Of a stretch of DNA of 64,000 bases, positions 53,754 to 62,414 are shown in pieces. The notes beneath the pieces are model-generated. The model was not told where the DNA came from. It saw only the letters and a list, made by a program, of their open reading frames with translations, and searched no databases. Both the position numbers and the translations under genes were made by a program. Numbering within the stretch: position 1 is the stretch's first letter; the number at the start of each line of letters is the position of its first letter. Source of the stretch: Olsenella profusa F0195 (GTDB taxonomy: Bacteria > Actinomycetota > Coriobacteriia > Coriobacteriales > Atopobiaceae); NCBI RefSeq assembly GCF_000468755.1, contig NZ_AWEZ01000043.1:62001-126000 (forward strand). Reading direction: 5' to 3'.

Positions 53754-54524
53754 CTACCTCTCGATGGTTCCGTCCTGCACGAGCTTGTCGACCTCGGTCT
53801 GCGAGAGCTCGATGCCCTGGGGGATGACGGCGAACACGCGGTCGCCCAGCTCCTCCACGGAGCCAGAGATGCCGCAGGACAGCCCGAAGCAGAAGTCGAG
53901 GATGCGCTTGGCAGTGTCGATGTTGGTGTTCTTGAAGGCAAGCACGACGGGCTGGCCGGTGCGCACGCGGCGCACCACCATCTGGACATCATCGTACGAT
54001 GCGGGCTTGAGCACATAGGGCGGGAGCTTGCCCGAGGTGCTCTGGCGCGGGATGGGCTTGAGGCCGATGTCGGCGGGGGTACTGCCATCGGTGGTGTTAC
54101 CCAGCACGGATGCGCCGTGGGAGGCGACGGGTGCGGTCTCCTCCTGGGTGTAGCCACCCGCGCCATAGGCGTTGTTGTAGTCATTGCGGCGGCTGTATTC
54201 GCGCTCGCGCGGAGCATACTCGCGCTCGGGGGCGCGGCGGGCTGGTGCGGCGGGGCGATAGCCCTCCGCCTGCTGGGCATACGAGCCGCCGCCACGGTTG
54301 TTGTCCACAGGCCTGCCGGAGCGCGTGTAGACGGAGACGCTCTCGGCCTCGGGGCGACGGGTGTTGCCCAAGACACCGGACGTGCCAGGGTCCGGCGACG
54401 CGACACCCCGCCTCGCGGGGCGCGCATCGGATCCCTCGTCGTAGTACTCGTCGTACTCGTCGTCATCATAGTAGCCGTCATCCTGCGGATGGAGCCTGTC
54501 CCTGAGGTTGTCGAAGAATCCCAT
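53754..54524 (-). CDS. sepF: SepF cell-division protein
   Basis: Membrane anchor and organiser of FtsZ, essential where FtsA is missing. 256 aa, longer than the 150-aa Bacillus protein because of a disordered, Tyr/Arg/Asp-rich linker (about residues 20-150). The N-terminal amphipathic helix MGFFDNLRDRL binds membrane. The C-terminal SepF core (KPASYDDVQMVVRRVRTGQP, VVLAFKNTNIDTAKRILDF, GDRVFAVIPQGIELS) binds the FtsZ tail. The ATG at 54524 fits a GGAAGG ribosome site better than the GTG three codons upstream. Confidence 0.95.
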   Translation of the reverse strand: MGFFDNLRDRLHPQDDGYYDDDEYDEYYDEGSDARPARRGVASPDPGTSGVLGNTRRPEAESVSVYTRSGRPVDNNRGGGSYAQQAEGYRPAAPARRAPEREYAPREREYSRRNDYNNAYGAGGYTQEETAPVASHGASVLGNTTDGSTPADIGLKPIPRQSTSGKLPPYVLKPASYDDVQMVVRRVRTGQPVVLAFKNTNIDTAKRILDFCFGLSCGISGSVEELGDRVFAVIPQGIELSQTEVDKLVQDGTIER

Positions 54525-54572
54525 GGTTCCCACCTTCCTTGCCGCGGTGCGGCACCCTCCTCGTGACTAATT

Positions 54573-55301
54573 CTATCCCAGCCGGTATCCATCGCTGAAC
54601 ACGACCCTGCCAAGCCGCACCAGCGTCGACCCCTCCTCGATGGCGATGGGGAAGTCGTCGCTCATCCCACACGAGAGCACATCGAGCGCGAGGCCCGTCT
54701 CACCCCGCAGCCGTTCCGCCAGCTCGCGCAGGCCCGAGAAGGTCCTGCGTGCCCGGTCCGGCTGGTGAGCCGGTGCCATCGTCATGAGGCCACAGATCGC
54801 GATGCCCTCAAGCGACATGAGCGCGTCCATGGCCGCCGTGACCTCATCGGGAGAGAACCCGCCCTTGGACTGCTCCCCACTCACGTTGACCTCCAGCAGC
54901 ACGTCGCACGTGAGCCCACGCGCCCGGGCACGCTTGGAGATGGACGAGGCAAGATGCTCCGAGGAGACTGAATGGATGAGCGCGACGTTACCGATGACCT
55001 GGTTGATCTTGTTGGTCTGCAGGTTGCCGATCATGTCGAAGCGAACGGAGGCCATCTCGGGATGTGCCGCCACGCCGGCCAGCTTGCGCTTGAGTTCCTG
55101 CGGGCGGTTCTCCCCAAAGGCGCGCCATCCCGCCTGCCAGGCCCGAAAGACCTCGTCCGGACCGACCGTCTTCGAGACGGCGAGGGTCGCGACGTCCCCC
55201 GCGCTCCGACCCGAGCGCCGGGCGGCATCGGCGATGCGGCCCATGATCTGGGCCCGTCGCTCACGTAGGAAGGCATCATAGCCCTCCGGACTGTCTGCCA
55301 T
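54573..55301 (-). CDS. YggS-family PLP homeostasis protein
   Basis: A 242-aa PLP-binding protein without known catalysis. The cofactor Lys is in LAVSKTVGPDEV, followed by GENRPQELKRK, DMIGNLQTNKIN, EVNVSGEQSKGG, GLMTMAP and the phosphate cup SCGMSDDFPIAIEEGSTLVR. Located between pgeF and sepF as in other Gram-positive ylm clusters. The ATG at 55301 sits eight bases after GGTAGGG; an ATG two codons upstream is too close. Confidence 0.95.
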   Translation of the reverse strand: MADSPEGYDAFLRERRAQIMGRIADAARRSGRSAGDVATLAVSKTVGPDEVFRAWQAGWRAFGENRPQELKRKLAGVAAHPEMASVRFDMIGNLQTNKINQVIGNVALIHSVSSEHLASSISKRARARGLTCDVLLEVNVSGEQSKGGFSPDEVTAAMDALMSLEGIAICGLMTMAPAHQPDRARRTFSGLRELAERLRGETGLALDVLSCGMSDDFPIAIEEGSTLVRLGRVVFSDGYRLG

Positions 55302-55311
55302 GTTCATCACC

Positions 55312-56115
55312 CTACCCTTCCCTGAAGGCAACGGCCGCATGCCTGCCACAGGCACCCCGCTCCGCTCGGTACGAATAGAAGCGGTCGGTAGCCCGGGGCG
55401 TGGAGATGCCCGTGCCCTCGATGGCCGACTGCGGGAGCCCCGCGTCCACGAGGGCCGTGCGGACGCAGGCCCCCAGATCGAGATGGCGCTCGCTGGCGCG
55501 GGCCCGCGGGCCGAACTTTCCCACGAACCGATCGAGCAGCTCCGCGGACACCTCGTAGTCCTCTCCCATGATGTGGGGTCCGATGTAGGCGCGCGCGTCC
55601 TGGGGTGCGGCGCCCGACCGCTCGCACAGCCTGGCAAGCGCGGTCGCGGCGATGCGCCTGAGCGTTCCCCTCCAACCCGAATGCACGACGGCGTAGCCAT
55701 CAGGAGCGGTCAGCACCACGGGGACGCAGTCCGCAAAGCACAGCATCACGGCGACGTCGGACACGGTGCAGACGATGGCATCGGCACCAGCCGCGGCCTC
55801 CTCGCGTGCCCGCGCGACAGACGCGTCGTCATTCGCGGTGACGCACACCACATGGTCACCGTGCACCTGGCGCGGAACAACCAGCCGCCCGAGGCCACCG
55901 GCAAACCCCATGGCCTCGAGCGCGCGACGACGGTTCTCGGCCACATGCGCCGAATCGTCGCCGCAGGCCGAGCCCAGGTTGAGCGAGGACCACGCCCCTG
56001 TCGAGACCCCTCCCGCACGCTCGGTGAATGCAAGCGTGACCCCACTTGGGCGGTCGGTCCCGCCAAGTAGGGTCACACCATGCCCGCCGTGTCGCTCACG
56101 CAGCATGGAGCACAT
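55312..56115 (-). CDS. pgeF: Peptidoglycan editing factor / multicopper oxidase-like (PgeF, YlmD)
   Basis: A 267-aa protein of the polyphenol-oxidase/DUF152 family. Conserved motifs: NLGSACGDD, RQVHGDHV, CFADCVPV with the metal-binding Cys, VVHSGWRGTLRRI with His, and YIGPHI. E. coli PgeF removes wrongly incorporated residues from peptidoglycan precursors; related proteins show purine nucleoside phosphorylase activity. The start is taken at 56115, one base after the ftsZ stop; an ATG three codons inside is an alternative. Confidence 0.92.
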   Translation of the reverse strand: MCSMLRERHGGHGVTLLGGTDRPSGVTLAFTERAGGVSTGAWSSLNLGSACGDDSAHVAENRRRALEAMGFAGGLGRLVVPRQVHGDHVVCVTANDDASVARAREEAAAGADAIVCTVSDVAVMLCFADCVPVVLTAPDGYAVVHSGWRGTLRRIAATALARLCERSGAAPQDARAYIGPHIMGEDYEVSAELLDRFVGKFGPRARASERHLDLGACVRTALVDAGLPQSAIEGTGISTPRATDRFYSYRAERGACGRHAAVAFREG

Positions 56116-56116
56116 G

Positions 56117-57238
56117 CTAGATGCGGCTCCGCTTGAGGAACTCGGGAATATCGAACTCCTTGTTCTCGCCATTCTGATTGGAGGACGAGGGGCTGGACGT
56201 ACGGGCCTTGGAGGCGGGCGCAGCGGGACGGCTGGCGCTACGGGAGCGATCCGCGGAGAGCGTGGGCAGTGGCTGCTGGATGTTGGCATCCTTGAAGCCC
56301 GTGGCTATGACGGTGACGCGCACCTGGTCGCCCAGGCTCTCATCGACGACCGTGCCGAAGATGATGTTGGCCTCGGGGTCGACGTTCTTGGCAACGACGT
56401 CGGCGGCGTCATTGATCTCCTGGATGCCCAGGTCCTTGTTGCCGGCGATGGAGAGCAGCACGCGTGTGGCCCCATCGATGGAGTTCTCCAGCAGGCGGCT
56501 GGCGATGGCCTCCTCGGCGGCATCGGTGGCGCGGTTGTCGCCAGAGGCGGTACCCACGCCCATCATGGCGGTGCCGGCACCGCGCATGATGGTGCAGACG
56601 TCCGCAAAGTCGAGGTTGATGAGGCCCGGGACCGTGATGAGGTCAGTGATGCCCTGGGTGCCCTTGCACAGCACGTCATCCGCCATGCGGAACGCCTCGA
56701 GGAAGGAGGTCTTCTTCTCGGAGAGGTCGAGCAGGCGGTCATTGGGAATCACGATGAGGGCATCGACGCTCTCGGAGAGCGACTGGATGCCATCGGCGGC
56801 ACGGTTGGAGCGAGGACGTCCCTCGAACGAGAACGGCTTGGTGACGACGCCGACCGTCAGGGCGCCCACATCGTTCTTGGCGATGTCGGCAACGACGGGA
56901 GCGGCACCGGTGCCGGTGCCACCACCCTCGCCCGCGGTGATGAAGACCATGTCGGCACCGGCAAGGGCCTGCTTGATTTCGTCATGCGAGTCCTCGGCCG
57001 CCTCGGCGCCCACCTCGGAGTTGGCACCTGCGCCCAGGCCGCGCGTGATGTCCTGGCCAATGTGCACCTTGATGTCGGCATCGGAGATGGCGAGGGCCTG
57101 CGCATCGGTGTTGATGGCAACGAACTCGACGCCGCGGATGCCCTCCTCGATCATGCGGTTGACGGCATTGGTGCCGCCACCGCCTACGCCCACCACCTTG
57201 ATGACGGCCATGTAGTTGCTCGGAATGTCGTTGTCCAT
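56117..57238 (-). CDS. ftsZ: Cell-division protein FtsZ
   Basis: Tubulin-like GTPase that forms the Z ring. 373 aa. [19 protein letters not shown] opens the GTPase domain; the tubulin signature [15 protein letters not shown] and the T7 loop ([12 protein letters not shown]) are intact. The tail ends [13 protein letters not shown], the binding peptide for SepF. AAGGAGG supports a start at 57238 or the adjacent ATG at 57241. An in-frame ATG at 57373 with TAAGG upstream would add a 45-residue N-terminal extension. It lies after an unusually long 550-bp gap from ftsQ, so it probably has its own promoter. Confidence 0.98.
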   Translation of the reverse strand: MDNDIPSNYMAVIKVVGVGGGGTNAVNRMIEEGIRGVEFVAINTDAQALAISDADIKVHIGQDITRGLGAGANSEVGAEAAEDSHDEIKQALAGADMVFITAGEGGGTGTGAAPVVADIAKNDVGALTVGVVTKPFSFEGRPRSNRAADGIQSLSESVDALIVIPNDRLLDLSEKKTSFLEAFRMADDVLCKGTQGITDLITVPGLINLDFADVCTIMRGAGTAMMGVGTASGDNRATDAAEEAIASRLLENSIDGATRVLLSIAGNKDLGIQEINDAADVVAKNVDPEANIIFGTVVDESLGDQVRVTVIATGFKDANIQQPLPTLSADRSRSASRPAAPASKARTSSPSSSNQNGENKEFDIPEFLKRSRI

Positions 57239-57791
57239 CATTGCTCCTCCTTGCTCGGCGCCGGCAGCGGAGACGGCCGCCTCTGCCCCCTGGACACTCG
57301 CCAGCCCCTGCTTGGTGGCAAAGCCACGGTTGGCTTCGACATCGAGACGGCGCGCCTTTGTCTTCGACTTCATGGTTTGACCTTACTTCGTGTGCAACGA
57401 ACCTTCCCGCCTGTGAATCGCGCAGCCAACATGCTGGATGAGCAACCCTAAACCTCAGGTAGAACCCTATGGCTTATACAAGGCGCGTCATGTTTGCACA
57501 CCGGAGGCCCTTGTGCTGTCAAATTTGTTCGTTCCATGAAGTCAGCAGGTAGAGTCCTGTTTTTAGAACCCTTGAGTCCCTCAGGCAGGCCTTGAGGGTT
57601 AGGGTTTGCGAGCATCCGAGGGACAGGGATGGCGCATGGCTCGGTGGACGCGCCCCTCCCCCGAGCCTTCCTCACTATGTGGGGAGGGCAGCTCGGTGCT
57701 TGCAGAGGCGGCAAGCCATCTGCCTGTGGGTCTCTGACTTCGATTGCACGTCACATGCGCACGGCCCCGACACCCCACAGCCGTACGTCCC
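57239..57791 (-). other. Long ftsQ-ftsZ intergenic region, probable ftsZ promoter/leader
   Basis: 553 bp without a supported gene inside an otherwise tightly packed cluster. On the minus strand it carries a TTGACA (complement of 57517-57522) without a matching -10 at 17 bp. There is also an imperfect long-range inverted repeat: AACCCTAA near 57443 against TTAGGGTT near 57600, and CCTCAGG against CCTTGAGG. Local repeats of GAACCCT and a GC hairpin CCCTCA/TGAGGG occur too. Short reading frames here look non-coding. Confidence 0.5.
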
Positions 57792-58838
57792 CTAGGTCGC
57801 AGAGCCCGTGGCGCCCGTCCCCGCCTGCACGTCGTCCGAGGCGATGGCCCTATACGTGGGTGACGAGGGCACACGCACATTGATGTACGTCACCTTGTTC
57901 TCGTGCGCGGCGAGGATGGCACCCACGGCCGTCTCCTTGGCCTCGATGTCCGTAGGTGCCCCCAGCGACACCTCCACGCCGCTCGACAGCGTACACGCGA
58001 TCGAATCCAGGCTGGGGACGGAATAACTCACGACCTGCGCGTTCATGGCACTCGAGAAGCCATTGCGATACGAGCTGACGGCCGTGATGACCGAATCGGT
58101 CGCCGTCGTGCCCGCAACGGGACTGACGGACGCCGGCACGTCGGTGATCAGCAGGACTCCCAGCGACTGCGCCTCGCCCAGCGCCACGTCGCCCATCGAC
58201 GAGCCGTCGGGCACGTCGATGGGATAGGGCTCCACCCATACGCCGTCTGCCCCGAGGCACCACGCCACGCTTCCGGTGCCCATGACCACGATGGCCTCGA
58301 TGTCCCGCTCATACACCACGATTCGCAGCCGATCGGGGAACTCGCGCACGTACTCGACCGACCCAACCCAGGGATTCTTGCGCAGGTTGTTCGTGACCTT
58401 GCTTTCGTCCAGGTTGAGGAGGGTCGCGCCGTCATCCACGGCGGCGAGGCGCACGATGGAGTCGGAGTCCATGTGAGCGGTGGCGTCGGCATCGACGCCC
58501 GTGATGGTGAAGACGGGCGTGTACGAGAGGATGAGCACGGCGAGCAGCCCAACGAGCGCAAGGGAGGCGATGACGATGGTGCCGATGATGAGGCGTCGTA
58601 TCGGGAGATACCTCTGGGAGCGCTCGGCACCCGATCCGCGGCGGTCGGGCGTGAGCTCGCGCCTGGCGGAACGACGGTCCCGTTTCGGGTGCAAGCCGCC
58701 CCGGGCGCCCACGCGCCCCACCCGCCTGGGCGCTCCCCCCCGCCTCGTGGGGCGGGAGCTGGTCCTGTGCGTGCTCACGCCCGGGGCAGCACGTGGCCGT
58801 GGGGTGGAGCCGCGCCGTGTGGGTCGCATGCCAGCCAT
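57792..58838 (-). CDS. ftsQ: FtsQ/DivIB-type division protein
   Basis: Bitopic divisome protein that links FtsW/FtsI regulation to FtsB/FtsL. 348 aa. A basic Arg/Pro-rich cytoplasmic tail (about 80 residues) is followed by one transmembrane helix (IIGTIVIASLALVGLLAVLI), then the extracellular POTRA domain (VFTITGVDADA, LLNLDESKVTNNLRKNPWVG with VEYVREFPDRL) and the beta domain. Starts one base after murB's stop. Assignment is by topology, POTRA motif and cluster position. Confidence 0.93.
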   Translation of the reverse strand: MAGMRPTRRGSTPRPRAAPGVSTHRTSSRPTRRGGAPRRVGRVGARGGLHPKRDRRSARRELTPDRRGSGAERSQRYLPIRRLIIGTIVIASLALVGLLAVLILSYTPVFTITGVDADATAHMDSDSIVRLAAVDDGATLLNLDESKVTNNLRKNPWVGSVEYVREFPDRLRIVVYERDIEAIVVMGTGSVAWCLGADGVWVEPYPIDVPDGSSMGDVALGEAQSLGVLLITDVPASVSPVAGTTATDSVITAVSSYRNGFSSAMNAQVVSYSVPSLDSIACTLSSGVEVSLGAPTDIEAKETAVGAILAAHENKVTYINVRVPSSPTYRAIASDDVQAGTGATGSAT

Positions 58839-58839
58839 G

Positions 58840-59763
58840 CTAGGCCCCGAATCCCAGGAACTTAACCTCAGGCGTGAGGTCCGTGCCGTACGTGTCCATG
58901 ACCGCGTCGTGCATGCGCGTCATGAGCCTGATCACGTCGTCAGCCGTGGCTCCACCCGTGTTGATGATGAAGTTGGCATGCCTCTCGCTCACCTGGGCGG
59001 CACCCTCGCGCGCACCCGAGAGGCCACAGCCCTCCACGAGCGACGCGGCGGAACCCTCCGCGGGGTTGCGGAACACGGAGCCACAGGAGGGCCTGCCCAC
59101 GGGCTGCGTGCGCTGTCTGTGGGCGATGAGCGCGTTCATGCGAGCCGAGATGTCCCTCTTGGTGCCACCCCGCAGGCGCAGCGTTGCCTCGAGGATCACC
59201 GACGCGGGGTCGATGGACGTGGTGCGATAGCCCCATGCCACCTCGTCTGCCGACAGGCGGTGCAGCATGCCGTGCAGGTCGCAGGTGACGACGCTCTCGA
59301 TGCACCGCGAGATCCAGTCGCGGCGCGTGCCCGCGTTCATCGAGACGGCACCGCCCAGCGTCCCCGGGATACCAATGCAGAACTCCAGGCCCGCAAGCTC
59401 ATGCGAGAGCGTCTCACGCACGAGCCTGGACAGGGGAACGGCCGCCCCCACCGTCACGATGCCATCGTCCCCGAACGAGATGCGCGAGAACTCCCTCCCC
59501 AACTCGATGACACAGCCATCGTAGCCCCCGTCTGAGACCAGGATGTTGGACCCCTTGCCCAGGATGACCCACTCCACGTGCTCGTGTGCGAGAACGGCAA
59601 GGACCTTCCTGAGCGCCTGAAGGCTGTGAGCGTGACAGAAGAGCGCCGCCGGCCCACCGATGCGGCAGGTCGTGCGGCGCGCCATGCGCTCGTCGCGCGT
59701 GACGTCCGCGTCATACGCCCCCGAGAGGGTCATGTATGCGTTGTAGATGCCCACGTCCCCCAT
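58840..59763 (-). CDS. murB: UDP-N-acetylenolpyruvoylglucosamine reductase
   Basis: FAD/NADPH enzyme that makes UDP-MurNAc. 307 aa. FAD-binding motifs RIGGPAALF, LGKGSNILVSDGGYDG and GIPGTLGGAVSMNAG are present; the catalytic Ser is in PSCGSVFRNP, and a final Glu is in the C-terminal domain (PEVKFLG). It appears to be the type II enzyme lacking the extra loop. The ATG at 59763 is eight bases after the murC stop. Confidence 0.96.
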   Translation of the reverse strand: MGDVGIYNAYMTLSGAYDADVTRDERMARRTTCRIGGPAALFCHAHSLQALRKVLAVLAHEHVEWVILGKGSNILVSDGGYDGCVIELGREFSRISFGDDGIVTVGAAVPLSRLVRETLSHELAGLEFCIGIPGTLGGAVSMNAGTRRDWISRCIESVVTCDLHGMLHRLSADEVAWGYRTTSIDPASVILEATLRLRGGTKRDISARMNALIAHRQRTQPVGRPSCGSVFRNPAEGSAASLVEGCGLSGAREGAAQVSERHANFIINTGGATADDVIRLMTRMHDAVMDTYGTDLTPEVKFLGFGA

Positions 59764-59771
59764 CCAGCCGC

Positions 59772-61196
59772 CTAGGCCCGGGCCGCGGCGTCGGCCTCGT
59801 GCCTGGCCTCGATGAAGGCGGGCCCGATGGCGGTGATGTCGCCGGCACCCTGGGTGATGAGCAGGTCGCCCTCCCGGCACACCGCAAGCAGGCGCTCCAC
59901 GAGCTTGCGTGGGTTGGCGGCAAAGCTCACGTCCGCCACGTGTCCCCGCTCGCTCACCTGGTTGGCGACCACCTTGCCCGAAACGCCGGGGATGGGCGTC
60001 TCCCCCGCCGAGAAGACCTCCGTGACCACCAGCACGTCCGCATCGTCAAAGGCCGTGGCAAACTGGTCGGCAAGGGCCTGGGTGCGGCTGTAGCGGTGGG
60101 GCTGGAACGCGCACACGATCCGCCGGAAGCCCAGCGCCTTGGCGGCAGTGAGCGTGGCCCTGATCTCCGTGGGATGATGGCCATAGTCGTCCACCACGGT
60201 GATGCCATCCACGTCCCCCACGTGGGTGAAGCGGCGATGTGCGCCCTTGAAGCGCGAGAGGGCGCACGCGGCCTCGCCCATGTCGAAGCCGCAGACGTCC
60301 GCGACCGCAAGGGCGGCCGTCGCGTTGGCGATGTTGTGGTCCCCCGGGTTAGCCATGAGGCTCACGTTCACGCTGGTGCCGGCAGGCGTGCGCACGGTGA
60401 GGTCGCTCTCGAGCTTGTGGGCACCCACGACCTTCCTGCGTGCGCAGACATAGTCGCAGGACTCGTCGAAGCCATAGGTGACGACGTGACGCCCCGTGGA
60501 CGTGGCCAGCTCGACATAGTGCTCCACGTCTCCATTGATGATGACGGCGCCATCGTCACCAACGAGGTCCATGAACTTGCAGAACGTCCTCTCGATGTTC
60601 TCGAGCGTGCCGTAGTGATCCAGGTGATCCGCCTCGATGTTGGTGACCACGACCACGTTGGGGTTGAGGTAGAGGAAGGAGCCATCGGACTCGTCCGCCT
60701 CGCACACGAAGTAGCCGCCGTTGCCATTGCGGCCATTGGTCCTGTACTCCTCCACGATGCCCCCGATGAGGAAGGAGGGATCCCTGCCCAGGTGGTCGAG
60801 CATGGTGGCAATCATGGATGACGTGGTGGTCTTGCCGTGCGTGCCCGCGACGGCGATGGTCTCGGCGCCATCCGAGAGCGCAGAGAGCATCTTTGCGCGT
60901 GGCCAGACGGGGATGCCCAGTTCACGAGCGCGTACGACCTCCGGATTGGTCTCGGGGATGGCCGAGGAGATGACCACGACGTCGGGCGCGACCTCGTCGA
61001 CGGTCCCTGCCGCATGGCCGACATACACCTTGACGCCAGCCTCCTCGAGGTCGCGCACATAGCGCGACGACTTGAGGTCGGAACCCGTCACGGCATAGCC
61101 ACGCTCATGGAGCACGAGCGCGATGCCGCTCATGCCCGCACCACCGATGCCGATGAAGTGTGCGCTCTTGAAGTCCTGCGAGGTGGTGATGGACAT
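59772..61196 (-). CDS. murC: UDP-N-acetylmuramate-L-alanine ligase
   Basis: Adds L-Ala to UDP-MurNAc using ATP. 474 aa. The N-terminal Rossmann region is HFIGIGGAGMSGIALVL, the P-loop AGTHGKTTTSSMIATM, the metal and substrate region CEADESDGSFL, then NIEADHLDHYG, and the C-terminal DDYGHHPTEIRATL with FQPHRYSRT. Complete. 83 bp separate it from murG; the junction could hold a weak signal but none stands out. Confidence 0.97.
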   Translation of the reverse strand: MSITTSQDFKSAHFIGIGGAGMSGIALVLHERGYAVTGSDLKSSRYVRDLEEAGVKVYVGHAAGTVDEVAPDVVVISSAIPETNPEVVRARELGIPVWPRAKMLSALSDGAETIAVAGTHGKTTTSSMIATMLDHLGRDPSFLIGGIVEEYRTNGRNGNGGYFVCEADESDGSFLYLNPNVVVVTNIEADHLDHYGTLENIERTFCKFMDLVGDDGAVIINGDVEHYVELATSTGRHVVTYGFDESCDYVCARRKVVGAHKLESDLTVRTPAGTSVNVSLMANPGDHNIANATAALAVADVCGFDMGEAACALSRFKGAHRRFTHVGDVDGITVVDDYGHHPTEIRATLTAAKALGFRRIVCAFQPHRYSRTQALADQFATAFDDADVLVVTEVFSAGETPIPGVSGKVVANQVSERGHVADVSFAANPRKLVERLLAVCREGDLLITQGAGDITAIGPAFIEARHEADAAARA

Positions 61197-61279
61197 GATG
61201 GGGGGATCCTCCCAAAGTCGATGGCAACGTGAGAAGGGGCACTCGGTTGTGCCTTGACTACTCTAGCTCATCGATCGGC

Positions 61280-62410
61280 TTACCCGGCCGTCTGCGCCGC
61301 ACTCTCCACTTGGTCTGCGAGAGCGGAGGCGGCGCGATCCTGACCGAGGCCACGTGCCGCCACACGCATCGCCTCGCGCCGGGCGCCATCATCCACGAGC
61401 GAGAGCAGCTCATGGGAGAACGCGGGCGTATCGATCCGATCATCCGCCAACATGACCGCGGCTCCCACCCCAACGAGGTAGGTGGCATTGGTGGTCTGGT
61501 GGTCAGCCGTGGCATGGGGATAGGGCACCAGCATGCTGGGAACCGCCAAGGCGGCGATCTCGGCGATGGAGGATGCACCGGCGCGCGCGAGCACCAGGTC
61601 GGATGCCGCCAGGACCTCCCCCATCGCATCGATGTAGGGACGCACCTGCCAACGACCTGCCTGCTCGTCCGTGAGGTCGAGGGCACTCACCACATGGTCA
61701 TAGTCCCTCTGGCCCGTGGAGTGGATGAGGTAGAGCCCCTCGCGGCCCAAAAGCTCGTCCTTGAGGGCGATGACGCCCTCATTGAGGTGTGCCGCACCCA
61801 AGGAGCCGCCAAAGACCACAAGCAGCGTGGCGTCGGCCGGGATGTCGTTGTGGGCACGCCCGGCCGCCCCGCTTGCCCTGATGACGCTGGAGCGCACGGG
61901 ATTGCCCGTGACCACGATCTGCGTCGCGGCACCCACGCGCTCCCTGAAGGCGTCAATGGCGACGGGGAGCGACACGCACACGCGCGCGGCCTTGGCCGCA
62001 AGCGCCTTGTTGGCGAGGCCCGGAACGGAGTTCTGCTCATGGAGCACGACGGGGATGCCCTGGCTGGCACACCAGTTGAGGAGGGGAAGCTCGACATAGG
62101 CGCCAAAGCCCACGGCCACGTCGGGACGGCGCGTGGCGGCGAGGTGCCTCCCGATGGCCGCCTGCGCGCGTCGCATGCGCCACAGGGCGGAGACGAGCGT
62201 CCAGGGACGCGCGCGGTCGAAGCCCGTGACCCGTATGGGGGTGAAGTCGAAGCCCGCCTGGGGCACGAGCTGCGCCTCGAGCCTGGTGGCCTGGCCAAAG
62301 AAGTGCACCTCGTGGCCACGGTCCCGCAGTTCCTCGGCAAGTGCCAGCGCTGGGTTGATGTGCCCTGCGGTTCCGCCGGCCGCAATGGCCACACACAGGC
62401 TCTTCGCCAT
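61280..62410 (-). CDS. murG: MurG lipid II glycosyltransferase
   Basis: Transfers GlcNAc to lipid I on the inner face of the membrane. 376 aa. The GT28 motifs IAAGGTAGHINPALALAEEL, VGFGAYVELPLL with LHEQNSVPGLANK, VFGGSLGAAHLNE and ARAGASSIAEIAAL are in order. AAGGGAG precedes the ATG at 62410, which lies four bases after the ftsW stop. Confidence 0.97.
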   Translation of the reverse strand: MAKSLCVAIAAGGTAGHINPALALAEELRDRGHEVHFFGQATRLEAQLVPQAGFDFTPIRVTGFDRARPWTLVSALWRMRRAQAAIGRHLAATRRPDVAVGFGAYVELPLLNWCASQGIPVVLHEQNSVPGLANKALAAKAARVCVSLPVAIDAFRERVGAATQIVVTGNPVRSSVIRASGAAGRAHNDIPADATLLVVFGGSLGAAHLNEGVIALKDELLGREGLYLIHSTGQRDYDHVVSALDLTDEQAGRWQVRPYIDAMGEVLAASDLVLARAGASSIAEIAALAVPSMLVPYPHATADHQTTNATYLVGVGAAVMLADDRIDTPAFSHELLSLVDDGARREAMRVAARGLGQDRAASALADQVESAAQTAG

Positions 62411-62414
62411 GAGA

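Noticed and set aside
57448-57714. 88-codon minus-strand frame in the ftsQ-ftsZ gap
   Set aside because: No ribosome site, no recognisable domain, odd composition.
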